DNA from: Glandiceps talaboti
Lineage: Eukaryota; Hemichordata; Enteropneusta; Spengelidae
NCBI RefSeq assembly: GCF_964340395.1
Contig: NC_135566.1
Coordinates: forward strand, 9,835,001-9,899,000
Direction of reading: 5' to 3'
Length of the DNA: 64,000 nt
The notes below the pieces were generated by a model that made no database searches, was not told the origin of the DNA, and worked only from the letters and a program-made list of their open reading frames with translations. Every line of letters starts with the position of its first letter. The first letter of the stretch is position 1. Below, piece after piece: positions 32,094 through 44,600 of the stretch. The position numbers were made by a program, and so were the translations under genes.

Positions 32094-33015
32094 TAAAGTC
32101 ACTGCTGCATTAAAATCAGCTATTGCGATAAAGTCACTGTTGCATTCAAATCAGAAAGTTACTGCTCTATTCAAATTAGCTATCTGGTGAAGTCACTGCT
32201 GCATTAAAATCAGCTATTGCGGTAAAGTCACTATTGCATTCAAATCAGCTACTACATGAAAGTTAGTTACATTCAAATAATCTTTTACAAGAAATTCATA
32301 GCTGCATTCAAATCAACTACTGTGTGATGAGAGTGACTGTTACATTCAAATCAGATATTGTGTGAAAGTCACTGTTACATTCAAATCAGCTACTGTGTGA
32401 AAGTCACTGTTACATTCAAATCAGCTACTGTGTGAAAGTCAGTTACATTCAAATCAGCTACTGTGTGAAAGTCAGTGTTACATTCAAATCAGCTATTGTA
32501 TGAAAGTTACTGTTACATTCAAATCAGCTACTGTGTGAAAGTCACTTACATTCAAATCAGCTACTGTGTGAAAGTCAGTTACATTCAAATCAGCTACTGT
32601 GTGAAAGTCACTGTTACATTCAAATCAGCTACTGTGTGAAAGTCACTTACATTCAAATCAGCTACTGTGTGAAAGTCAGTTACATTCAAATCAGCTACTG
32701 TGTGAAAGTCACTGTTACATTCAAATCAGCTACTGTGTGAAAGTCACTTACATTCAAATCAGCTACTGTGTGAAAGTTACTGTTACATTCAAATCAGCTA
32801 TTGTGTGAAAGTCACTTACATTCAAATCAGCTACTGTGTGAAAGTTACTGTTACATTCAAATCAGCTACTGTGTGAAAGTCAGTTACATTCAAATCAGCT
32901 ACTGTGTGAATCACTGCTACATTCAAATCAGAAAGTCACTGTTACATTCAAATCAGCTATTGCATGGAAACCATGGCTGCATCCAAATCAGTTATTGTGC
33001 GAAAGTCATTTTCAA
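32094..33015. repeat. 35-bp minisatellite
   Basis: About 27 tandem copies with consensus aagtcactgttacattcaaa + tcagctactgtgtga (35 bp), some shortened to 31-33 bp by loss within ctgtta. The middle (32330-32920) is the most homogeneous; both edges are degenerate, as expected of an array that turns over in its centre. Confidence 0.93.
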
Positions 33016-33645
33016 ATCAGAGATTGCATGAAACTATCATCACATCATACTTCTAAGAGGATGTAATCCAACACTGAATTTTCATATTTCATGCAATATA
33101 CATTTATGAAATATTTTTGTACATTGAAATAAAAGGTTGAAAAAACAACCCAAACACTTTAAATTGGCAGACAGTGAAATACATGGTGTGCATAAAAAAA
33201 TAAAGCGTTGGCAAGGTATTTAAAAAAGAGAGAAGATTTTGGTGGGAAAGTGTTAAGTTTTGATATTCAGTTATCCTCTCAAATGAATAAAACTTGGTTA
33301 ACAAAGCTGTATGTAATTGTTTTCAAGTTTTTGTGAGTGAAACATTGATCTAAAATTGGTAATAATGAAGTTTATACTTCACATGTTAACAAATTGACTA
33401 TAACACCAAACTGCAATGAACAAATTTGGGCTTTCTAAGTTGCAATATATAGTGAGTAACTGTTCAGTACAGTATTTGAACTATGAAACCCTGGGGGTAA
33501 GGTAAGAAATCATGAAGAAAGCTGTAATACAAGTGTATGTGAGTACCCTATGTTCTGTAACTATAGCCCGACAGTATGTCAAAAGAGGTATAACATACCA
33601 ATACTTACTGTATCTTTTGTTTTGAATGTTGGCTAAATAACCTAG

Positions 33646-34005
33646 TTAAAGTGGCCATATGGATGAGGATTTGGTAATTATTTTGGATTTTTTTAATTTA
33701 TAAAACAATTTTATCATCGCCTCCTACTTGAAAAAAATAAATGTGAAACAACGTTGACAAAGTCAGTGTTTGTAACTCAATACTTTGCAAAAAGCTGAAC
33801 AGTGTGTAAATAGTTTGGTATTGTATGTACAACAACAAACATTTTACATATTTTATTAATCTTTTGAAATTTATTGCGGTACAAACTAGGATGCGGCACA
33901 TGTTGTTTCACATTGTTTTTTCAAGTAGGAAACCACGATAAAATTGTTTTATAAATTAAAAAATCCAAAATAATTATCAAATCGTCATTTATATGGCCAC
34001 TTTAT
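33646..34005. mobile_element. Foldback element with AAAGTGGCCATAT termini
   Basis: Arm 1 (33646-33750) starts aaagtggccatatggatgag. Arm 2 (33904-34005) ends atatggccacttt and is its inverted copy over about 100 bases, including ggtaattattttggatttt and the run near the loop. No transposase is encoded. Confidence 0.7.
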
Positions 34006-35363
34006 TACATTACAAGTCATATCACAATTTGATTCCAGTCACTTTATTAAACAAATATTTTAAAGAACCATCAAAAAAGACAATGCACTAGCTTTGTTTG
34101 ATAAGTATGCAAGGGGGTGGGGTGTGGGGGTGGGGTATGGGGGTGGGGAAGAATGCAATAATGTACAGATTTTTAGTACTGAATTCTTGTTTTTAAAACA
34201 TAGGCAGTCAAAACTAAGATGTCATTACCAACAATCAAATGTTAAATATGAACTTATACAAACCCTTTTTTCCAGATTTGTTGGGATTCTTAGATTGGCC
34301 TTTGTTATCCAAATTTGTAAATTTACCTCATACTGTAGGTACTTGAATCATTGCACTTAAATATAGAAACATTATCACTTTGAAAAAAAAAACATCTTAA
34401 AATCATTACAGTACGCAACGAGGATGAGCAAGGTTTTTTTTTCATAACTACTTTCCATTTTTGTCAACCGTAAATCCCCTAAAAGCGTAATACCGTAATT
34501 TGACTTTGTGGTTACCAATTCATTTTTGACATAAAATGTTTAAAAAATGCCATTCTGTATTTAAAATTGAAAACCAATTATCCAACATTTGATTGTGAAA
34601 TTTGCAAATAATAATTATTTTTTTTGTAAAACATAGATGATGCAATTTTTTTTCAATAATTTGTAAATGGAACATTTTAGATGTAAAGGGAGGTTTACTT
34701 TTTATTCATCCATGATGGTATCTTTGTAATTTACTATGTGAGCCCCCCCCCCCCCCCCCCCCCACTTGCCCACCCTCTTACATGACTCATCACATAGTTG
34801 AATTTATAAAGTTTTTGGCATGTTTTCAGCTCTGTTAAAAAAACAGTACATCAACGTGTAACGTTTTTTTAGCATGGTACTGTTCAGTTAGCAGTATATA
34901 ATCCTAACATAATATGCAAATCTAATGCTAATTAACATAATCTTATGCGTCCATACAACAACACCCTGCATCAAAATGAAAGTAAAGGATACATAGCAAA
35001 GTATAAGAAAAAACTTAACTTTTTTAAAAAAAAATTGCCAAAAGTGCATTCTTGGAAAAATAAATAACTTGTACTCCTCATAAAGGTCCCAAAATAAACT
35101 CAAAATATTTCAACATAAACAAACTCTTTTTTCTTCTTCAAATATACAGAAATAAAATCAACATATACACATTTTTACTCAAATGAGGCTTAAAGGAAAA
35201 TCAATTCAATTAAATTTCTTTACATAAAACAAAAACACATGTGCATGTTTTCTAATTTAACAAGTACTCAGAAATGTGCTCCAGCATTTAAATCTATTCT
35301 TAAAACCTAAAAGTACTATATTCATAATCAGTAAAGTCTTTTTTTTTAACTTATCAAATCTTT
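34006..35363. other. Intergenic AT-rich DNA
   Basis: No exon with a plausible frame and splice sites was found. A G-rich stretch lies at 34114-34150 and a 21-base C run at 34743-34763. Confidence 0.4.
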
Positions 35364-35811
35364 AAAGAGTAACCACACTCATGGAAATAGAGACATTTTT
35401 ATAAACTATGGGTTTTGGTGAGTTATTTCATGATTTAACATCACCTACAATTATTTTCGATTTCAGAGAAACGTCAATTTTGATCTTGTACCTTTATAGG
35501 GTATCTTTGCTATGGGCTATTGCATCATGGGAGATTGCAGATTGAACACTGAATATTCATGAGTATAAAATACTATTCAGTGTGAAACAGCTGTCATGAA
35601 TATTCAGTGTTCAACCATTGAATGATCTATTTCTGCTATCTCCCATGATGCAATAGCCAATAGCACAGATCCCCTATAAATGCACAAAATCAACTTGATG
35701 TTTCGCTGAAATCACAAATAATTGTAGGTGATGTAAAATCATGAACTGACTCTCCAGAACCCATAGTTTATGAAAATGTCTCTTATTTCCTGGAGTGGTG
35801 TTCCCCTTTAA
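35364..35811. mobile_element. Long foldback (palindromic) MITE
   Basis: The two halves (about 35364-35580 and 35590-35811) are inverted copies along about 210 bases each. They share aaactatgggtt, catcacctacaattattt, ttgcatcatgggaga and gaacactgaatattcatga, and meet at a short centre near 35585. The outer ends read tttaaagagtaaccac and gtggtgttccccttta. Confidence 0.8.
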
Positions 35812-38136
35812 CTTACGTATAAAACATGTATGTACTGATATCTATGCCAACTATAAAGATTTCTTAATATCCACTAAAGATCACTTACTATCCATGAAAG
35901 ATTTTTCAAAAAAAAATTTCTTGTTGGTATACATGATTAGGAAATTATGGACATTTTAAAAGAATCTTTCATATCGCTATATGGTTCTTAATTGCAAAAC
36001 ACACACAACATGAATTTTTTTAACAATCTTGAAATTCTCTTTAAAATGACAACAAGCGGGTGAATTCTTATTTCATATACTGGTCGTTGTATTATGGTAA
36101 TAACTTTCAAAACTATAATATGACGACTGAACATCAATCATCAGATGACATCGAAATAAATGACTTTAGTAATGGCACTGTATAATATCCTCGATTCTGA
36201 ATATTTAGTAATATTTGCACTATATAAATGTAGTACGTTTTATGAAAGTGGTACCTTTGTTTGTTACTCAAGGCTCAGTGAAAGTGTGCATGGCTGACTA
36301 ATATAAAAAACACAGAAAAGCTACTCAAAAGTTCTGAAGAAAAGTGTGAGTTCCAGTCACAAAGATATAAAACTATAGTTTGGATTATTTTTTTTTAAAA
36401 AAGGCACTTGAGGAGAACTGTATAATATGTTTTTCACCACAAGTTTGTGTGACTCCTCCAGACTTACATGTACTTACTGTAACATACGTTTAAAAATATG
36501 TTTAAAACTACGGGTAAAAATCTCATTTCATATAATTGATTCTTCTCTTACTTTGTCAATGGTTGAAGGATGTCTTTATACCCCAAAAAAGTGGTTTAGT
36601 TATAAACATTTGAAAACATTCATCGTGCTAACATTCTGTGTTTTACATTCTTAAATAGAAACGATGAAAATCATGTTGACCTGACCTCCTATCTTTATAA
36701 AAACATCTTATTTTCTTTTAAAAGAATCCCTGATACATCCCCTTGGTTGCATTTGCTAGGAAGCATGGCCCCGCATGGATTGAATCGTTTGTTAAACCAT
36801 GACAGTTATAATTTCAGAAAATTTCAACTCAGATGTTTGAAGAAAGCAATGAATGCTTTCTATGAAATTCAATTTTGTTGCTCCTTTTAAACTGTTTTAT
36901 CTATCTACACCTGATATCAAATTTCAAAAATGTAATGTATAAAATCCTATTATTTTCACTGATCATCAGTTTAATATACGTTGAACTGTTTTATGGAGAG
37001 GAAAAAGTGGCGCATTCCAGAAATTTTTTCATGTTACACATGTTGCGTGATGAAACATTACTGGAAAATTAACCAGACAAGCATCTCTCATATTTTTCAT
37101 TAGAGTCTTTCACAGCCTCGAAAATGTTGCAAGCAAAAAGCGGCTGTTTTGTATGTACCGATATCTATCGCATTGTACTTGTCTCTAATATCTTTGTACT
37201 GTGCGCTATCATCGACTTTATGAGTAACCGTTTGGTGACATAATATTGCAACCCATCGTTTTATTGCAACATTTTCATATATCACAACAATACAGTGAGT
37301 TGCAATAACACATCACTGAATGGCTAGTCCCATGTAGTCAATGAGCCGCACAGTACAAGGATATTAAAAGTATGCAGTAGATATCGGTACAATGAACTAT
37401 CACCCTCCATATGGTCTTTGATAAGTCCTGTCCATAAGGGCATATACAGAGCTCACCAAGAACTGAAGTCACACTTGCTGCAGACAACCACTGCTAGTTC
37501 TTTGGAACTAAATAGTTTCCAGCAAGTGCATCAATTACGTAGTAGTTCAAGATTCTGTCGGTGCAGTCTTTGTATTTCTGATTACTTAAAATGCTTTCAA
37601 GAAGATTTCAAATGGAAAAGTTTGCGAGTTTGGTTTTTAAGTCCACAAAGGAAATGTAAACCATTCATTCTACGTGTAATCTGTTTGGAAACTTAGACAG
37701 GATTATAAAATTCATCATCCTACAATATCTAAGTCACTCATTGGTTTAGAGAAGTCAAGTGATAATTTCAGCCTATCAACAGCAAGTGAAACATAGAATA
37801 TCAAATGACACATGATCAAGTATATGAATACATCATCTAATCATCTGTTTTTTCAAATCTATGTTTGCACTCAACATAGCTAGAACTGAATTTATGAAAC
37901 TGCAAGTTGCAATCATGTGTTTAAATAGCAATTTTGAAACCACAGTTTGACTCGGTATTGTGGTATCGTTAGATAGAGTGGGTATGTGTGGTTGGAAATT
38001 GTGTGATGGACAGGCTAAACTGAGTCTTTGATGAGGCAATCAATGAGGGTGGAAATTTTTTTTGAAAGTATCGAACATTTCAAAAGGGACTGATATTTAT
38101 ATTTAAAGTAGCACACTAAATTGTAGAAAATGCTTA
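35812..38136. other. Intergenic DNA, no supported gene
   Basis: Downstream of the clathrin-like gene on its strand. I looked for further clathrin leg exons in both strands' short open frames and found none with matching phase and family residues. Confidence 0.4.
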
Positions 38137-38142
38137 TTTATT
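38137..38142 (-). terminator. Polyadenylation signal of the clathrin-like gene
   Basis: AATAAA on the minus strand, 300 bases past the TGA at 38442-38444. It supports that exon being the last. Confidence 0.5.
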
Positions 38143-38441
38143 ATCCAGTTACCTTGAAGTACCTTGCGTAAATGTTTTCCTATACAACTGTGTGGAACAC
38201 CTTCTTGTCTAGTTTATTGGCAATTTCATGATTTCTTATACTAACGTCTGAAATATGTGGACAGATGAAATTTCTTGCACATGGTAGAAACTTTAAACAA
38301 AACCGTCTTGAGAAACCATCTTCTACTGATGTAGCCGAGTATTAAGTCTATTTTGTTATGTTATGTATGCCGTGTAAAGGACAGCATTATATTGTAAATA
38401 TTGTTGATATTCCCTGACCAATTGTTAGACATGTATTACTT

Positions 38442-38659
38442 TCATACCGTCGTGTCAAATCTGGTAAATGGATGAAGTGCTGTACTGTCAACGCTGGCAA
38501 ACTTATTGGCAAGTCTTTGAAAAATGTTTATCTTCTTACATGTCCGATGCAAGTGTTGAAGAATGATTCCTTCTTTGATAGTAATAGAAAGTACCTGTGA
38601 GCAAGAAGGTAACAGATAGTCAGTGTTTCAGTATTCACACACACACACACACACACACA

Positions 38660-38691
<32 letters not shown>

Positions 38692-41600
38692 CTCACACAC
38701 ACATTTTGTGACAGCTACTGAATTGAAGTGTATGCAGTTATAAATATTGAAACGGTTACATGTTAAAACCTTTATGGTCCTGATATGGGTTTTGTGGACA
38801 TTTTGTTTTGTACACATCTGCATTAAACAAGTCCATTTCTTCAAGAGTTGTGTAAAATGCCTGACCACATTTGAATTCTCATCTAGACAGCATGTTTCTT
38901 TTGTATCAGATATGTATGCCATCCTTAGATACACACTTAGCCATTTTTGTTTTCATCAAGAAATATTCATGAAAAAATATAAATGTCTACCTCTTACCTT
39001 ACCACTTCTGCTAATTCCCAGAATGCCTTTGCTATCAGCTTTAAGGGATGTGGTAAATATTGTGTGAGGTGAAACACGCACAGAACTGATATGGAACCCT
39101 GTTTCTAAGTCACACAATAGAAGCCAGCCATATTTTGTTAATATGAAGACCAAGCCATACAGTTCACTTATCTGTAAGCAAAACAGAATTTCAATATCAC
39201 AAAATATTTCAATTTTTTGCAACAGTTTGAAAATAAACATGTGACTGCAAAAGTCTGATAGTGGATGCTGTAAATTAACAAATAATTGCAGCACTGTGGG
39301 CTTTCAGTATGGCCTTTCGAAGGTGAAGGGCACAGATGAACAGTGGAACATAATGGATCTCTGTCTTTGATTTTGTCATGGTTCATCACCTGAAGTAGAT
39401 GACAGAATTATTGTGAGTCCAGCACCATCTGAGGTGATACATAACGTCATAAGTGACCTCATCTTCACACTAACAGTGTTTGTCATTTAATTCTACTACA
39501 CGTGAGGTTACAGCAGCTAGCTGTTTGAAAAGAAACAAGTACCAGGGGACAAAACGTTTGCAGGATGTAGTTTGTACAGAGGTCATATTTCAAAGGCTGG
39601 ATTTTTACTTTAAGATGATACTAGTAGTAACAAGTGTAGTAAGCTATATGAGTCTGACGGGACTTTTCCTTGAAGTTGATAGCAGTAATCAATACAAGTT
39701 TACTAAAGGCAGAAATAATTCTGACTAGACTTTTACTTTTAGGAAGAATGTGCCTCTGCCATATACTTGAATGTCTGAATTTCCATTTTACCACTGAAAG
39801 ATTGGATAGAAAGTCACTCTTTTGGATGTAACTTGAAAACCACTGATTGGAATTTGAATTGCTTTCATTTGAACATTGTTTCATCTACACAACCAAAGTA
39901 ATGTCTCAGTCAAATACCAAGGCAATTGGTCAGGTGTTTTCTAACTGTAAGTCATTTACACACACACACACACACACACACATTTTGTGACAGCTACAGC
40001 CCTACTGAATTACCTCAGTCTTGTTGTGCTAAAAAGGAAATCAATCTTTTATTTCCCAGAGAGTTAGGTAGTACTGTTTTTTGGTGGCCATATTGGATTC
40101 TAAAATGACTAAATATAGATCTCATCTTGACTTAAAAAATTTCTATAATGAGAGATATTTTTATATAAATTTTAACTGAGATTAGATTGGGGTTTTCTTG
40201 AACAGCAAAGGTTTAAAGAGATTATCCTCTGGAATGATGCATTCTATGTTAAGTAACAAAAGGTGACGTATATATATAACACCTTGTTGTCTGGTAGAAA
40301 ATGAGGCAGTTTCAATGAATTGACAGGGAGAGAGTGAACAAAAGTGATAACCCACCTGCAACGAAACCGGAAAGTCATGTTTGAATTCATCAGCTTGGGA
40401 AAAGTTGAGATCATCTGTGTGGTTACTAAGTGCAGAATTTCCAGCAATATGTGGGCCTAACTCAAGGATGTGAAGCTGGTGAGAGAAAACAATCACTGTG
40501 TTATAAAAAGTGACATTTTGTAGTGAACATCCATAGATCCTAGATCCTCCACCAACAATGAAGAGGGTGGAGGGTCTATGGTACCCCATATTGTGAATCA
40601 ATGCATTTGTTTTGACACATCAAATATTTGGTGGAATGGCACATTTTATTTTGATAGTCAGTGCATCCCTGGAATTATGTAGTTCATGAGGAAGTTAAAT
40701 TTGTGTAATTTCGAAATCTTTCAGCTGTTTTTGAAAGCATCAGTAAACTGCAAAAATTGTTATAACTCTATATGCTGTTGTTGTACTTGTGTACTCGTGT
40801 GTCTGCTAATTAGGCCTAATAAAAAAAATTGTGTGGTTCCGATTACACTCAATTTTAGAATAGGTGGGGTAGGTAGATTTTTTATTTTATTTTATCATAT
40901 ATTTTTTTTCATGTGTGAGTGTCTAGTTCAGGTTTTCCATTGTTTTCCAAATGGTCGCTGTGTTGTTTATTTCTTCCAATCACATGTACAGCCATTACAG
41001 ATTGGAAGAACAGTCTTATATTGTCTTTTTAAGTTGATGTCAGTTTCTGTATCCACTATTTCTCGTGAGACTTCATAATTTTTGCAATTTTAATATTTTT
41101 TTCTCGAGTGCATTAAAAAAAGTTTTGGGTCGACAGTGAAAAACTAGGTGGGGTTAGGTAACTGGAACCAAACAATTATTTTTTTCAGGCCTAACGTTTT
41201 GTATAAGAGTTCAGGATGCCATGGCCATGCCAATGCTACTGTTAGTTAAAAGAGTATTCCGCGGCCATATTGGATTCAGGTGGCCATATTGGATTCTAAA
41301 ATGACTACATTTTGATATCATTTTGACTTCTTTTTCAAAAAATTGGAATGGTGACCCAAGATTTTTTAAATTGATTTTAATTGAGAATAAGTTACAATTT
41401 TCTTGCAAAAAATAACAGCAATAAGTTTAGAGCATTTATTTTTGTAAGGTGCATACTAAGTTAAACAGTGTAATCATCCAGATAACTGTCAGTGTGTGAT
41501 ATCAAAATTTATAGCATGTAGTGTCTAATTTTCAAGTTGTTTATTAGGTAGTACCCACACATAGACACACACACACGCACGTGCATGCACGCACGCACGT

Positions 41601-44600
41601 ACACACACACAGACACACACACACACACATCTCTTTAACAAAATAAACTGTTGGGCATAACACATAGTCTCAGCTGTCCTGTCTTTGTTTTGATGTATTT
41701 CCAAACATGAAAAACAAGTCAAGCCACCACTGCTTAGAGTGTTAATTAAGATCAACATTGGTATTGAAAAAACAGAAACTGTGAGTTTTAACACAAAACA
41801 TAGTAAACAAAATTATGCTCTGTGGGACTTGATATTATAGTAATTATCAATAGGATTGAACAGTATCAGAACATCAGCTGTACTGAGAACATGGTGATGA
41901 TTAGAAAAGTCACCTGGGAATAAATAATTACTTATTTTGTGAAAAAAGCAAGGGCAAATACGACATCTTTTGCAGTATTAGCAGTAAACATGACTAAAAA
42001 TGATTTGAATCACACTTCAGCTGGATTTTTCAAGACGTACATAACATTGGAACATTTTTCTTTTCACTTTTGTGCAAAATTCAAACAACAGATTACCATA
42101 GTCAAAGACAAGTGAGCAAAAACAAATTGTGGTGTGTGGGTGGGTGATTGACTGAAAATACACACACATCGCACTCGTGAGAATTTAACAGGAGCTGCAA
42201 TTACTGACTTCTCTCTTTATCTAGATAATATCATCTTGTTATCTAGTTCACAAACACGGTTACAAAATTACATGAAGTAAACACATTACATATAAGTCAA
42301 TCACGTGCAAATTAGCAACAACAAAAAGTGGGTTGATTTTGTAACGTTGGCAAATAAAAACGATCTAGTGAAGTTAGCAAAAATTTGTGTTGAGTTTATT
42401 TTGTTAGATTTATATACAAATGTTAAACACAGACAAGGTTGTGCATTTCAAAATACACATATGTATGCAGGCAATATGTTGAATGCGAAGGAATGAACAG
42501 AAAGCTTGCTCCTTGTACTACAACCATAAGTTAGCTGTTACACCTTTGTGTGTGTGACAATTAAAAATTTATTTAATTTTAGTTTATACAGAATATTTTC
42601 ATAAGCCTGAACATTCCATTTCTCCTGGCATCTAGTTCACAAACCAGTGTTCAAATATGCTCACAGGAAATATCAGAGGATGTACGTCATCACCAGATTA
42701 CATGTGTATACTAAGGGGAGCACAGGAAATTGTCAGAATGTTTGTACTATGTGGGTATAAAGGATATCACACATTTTGAGTATAAATGGAATATCACTAC
42801 CAGGCAGGGGGTAACTTTTTAGCTGTATGAAGTAAATAGATGGGAAACTGATACTTTGAGTCTATGTACCAAATGAAAAGTACTACTAAAAGAGTCCACA
42901 AATTTCTTAAAAGTTAATCCTAAATTTTCGCTAACTTCATCAAGGGTATACTACTTGGGATTTGCTTTCAAGACAGTTTTGACTCTGTGAGTAGAAATTT
43001 TCATTTGATACTACAAATGTACAAACATTCTGGTCGGAGTCTTTATGTAGTAGTGTACACTTATCATAAGTTGTATACCTCATCATCATGATCCGATATT
43101 CTTTGGTATTTTTTCGTTATTTATATGCAAGATTTTTTGTTTCAGTTTCAATGATCAATATATTGCTCTTCTATTGAATGGTATGGTTCATGTTAGTCTA
43201 GTTCCTATACGATGTGTTACGATTAATACGATCATCTCCACTTACATGATATAGGGAAAGTCGTTATTCTAGCACAGAAATCTGTGCAACCCTCAACTGC
43301 ATTCATATCATGATTTTTTGTTTCAGGTTGGAGAGGTGGAGATCAGTTTATAAAGAGTAACTGTCTAAAGGAACTAACTAATTACAACTGCCTGTCAATT
43401 TGTGATGGATTACTACTGACATGCATCATTCACCCTTTGACCAGTGGGGGTAGCACAGATTTCTGTGCTAGAATAAGGACTTTCCCTATATGTGAATGGA
43501 GAGGATCGTAGTGATCGTAATGCGTTGTATAGGAACTAAACTTGGTTCATGTGACTTTACTGAAGTGTCATTTGGCTCAGGTAATTAAATATATCACTCT
43601 GTGAGTGCATCTAACATAACAACCTCTATCCTACCACCTGGGAAATAAAAATTATTGACTTCAAATATTTACGACCTCGTTTATGTTTCCTGTCTATCAC
43701 TTGTGTTTTCAGAGGAAAATGTCATGATGTGCAGAGACCCTGGTAATCCAGCACCATACTGCCATCTCTCCCTACACTTCCCATGCATGCTAACACTTCA
43801 CAATACAAATTAATTTATTTTTGACTGCAGACTGGTAATAACCTCGTTGACAACATATCACTAACTTTGAAATCTATTTGAATGGATTCGGTTTTCTCTA
43901 AAAACAAGTCAGCATTTTCTGTTTTGTCTTCAAAAAATGTTCAGTTTAATGTGTCACTAGCCGAGCTTTATAACATGTCAATTTTTTTTTCACATGAGTG
44001 AAAATAAGTACATAAAATTTTAATATGTCATACAAATTTCCACTCAAAAAGATGTAAACTCCACCTTCCTTAAACAGTTGTGAGGGCAAAATAGAAATAA
44101 ATATGCCTTTCTAAATTGTGCGTGGTAGATTTGATAAGATTTGTGGTGTAGAAAGACATTGGACAAATATTTCCTTCATGATATTAATGTTTATGAGTAT
44201 GGTTGTATAAAAGTCCATAATCGTTGATATTCCATTTATAGTTTGACTTTACTGTAGAATTACCAATTACTTCATAAGTATACCTCTAGAGGGCGCTATA
44301 TCTACCCAGCTGCTTTTCTTACAATTTCTGAGCATGCTCTTCATCAAAACCTGTGTGTTTGTTACTTGTCTGTGCTGTGTTCAAGCTGTACTTACCTTGC
44401 CTTGTTTCCCTGGTGTTCTTTGAGCTATGCAAACCACTGTAGACAGATTGGGGTTACTATTAAACCTGTATTCACAGAAAGCAACACTATAGGCCTCAAT
44501 ACATTGACTGAGTTGGTAGTCCTTTGAGAAGAGCTGAGTTACTCCATATATAAACCCAGTGTCCTGTGTATAAAAAAATATTGCATTGATTTAAATACAA

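Noticed and set aside
32094-33015. CRISPR-like array
   Set aside because: Regular 35-bp repetition without unique spacers, in an animal genome; it is a minisatellite.
36427-37072. Short plus-strand open frames in the repeat-rich gap
   Set aside because: Low-complexity AT-rich frames with no motif and no splice partners.
38180-38252. A ninth exon of the clathrin-like gene (VSIRNHEIANKLDKKVFHTV)
   Set aside because: It has a decent acceptor, but its frame does not match the phase of the preceding exon; in phase it stops after three codons, and no clathrin similarity is seen.
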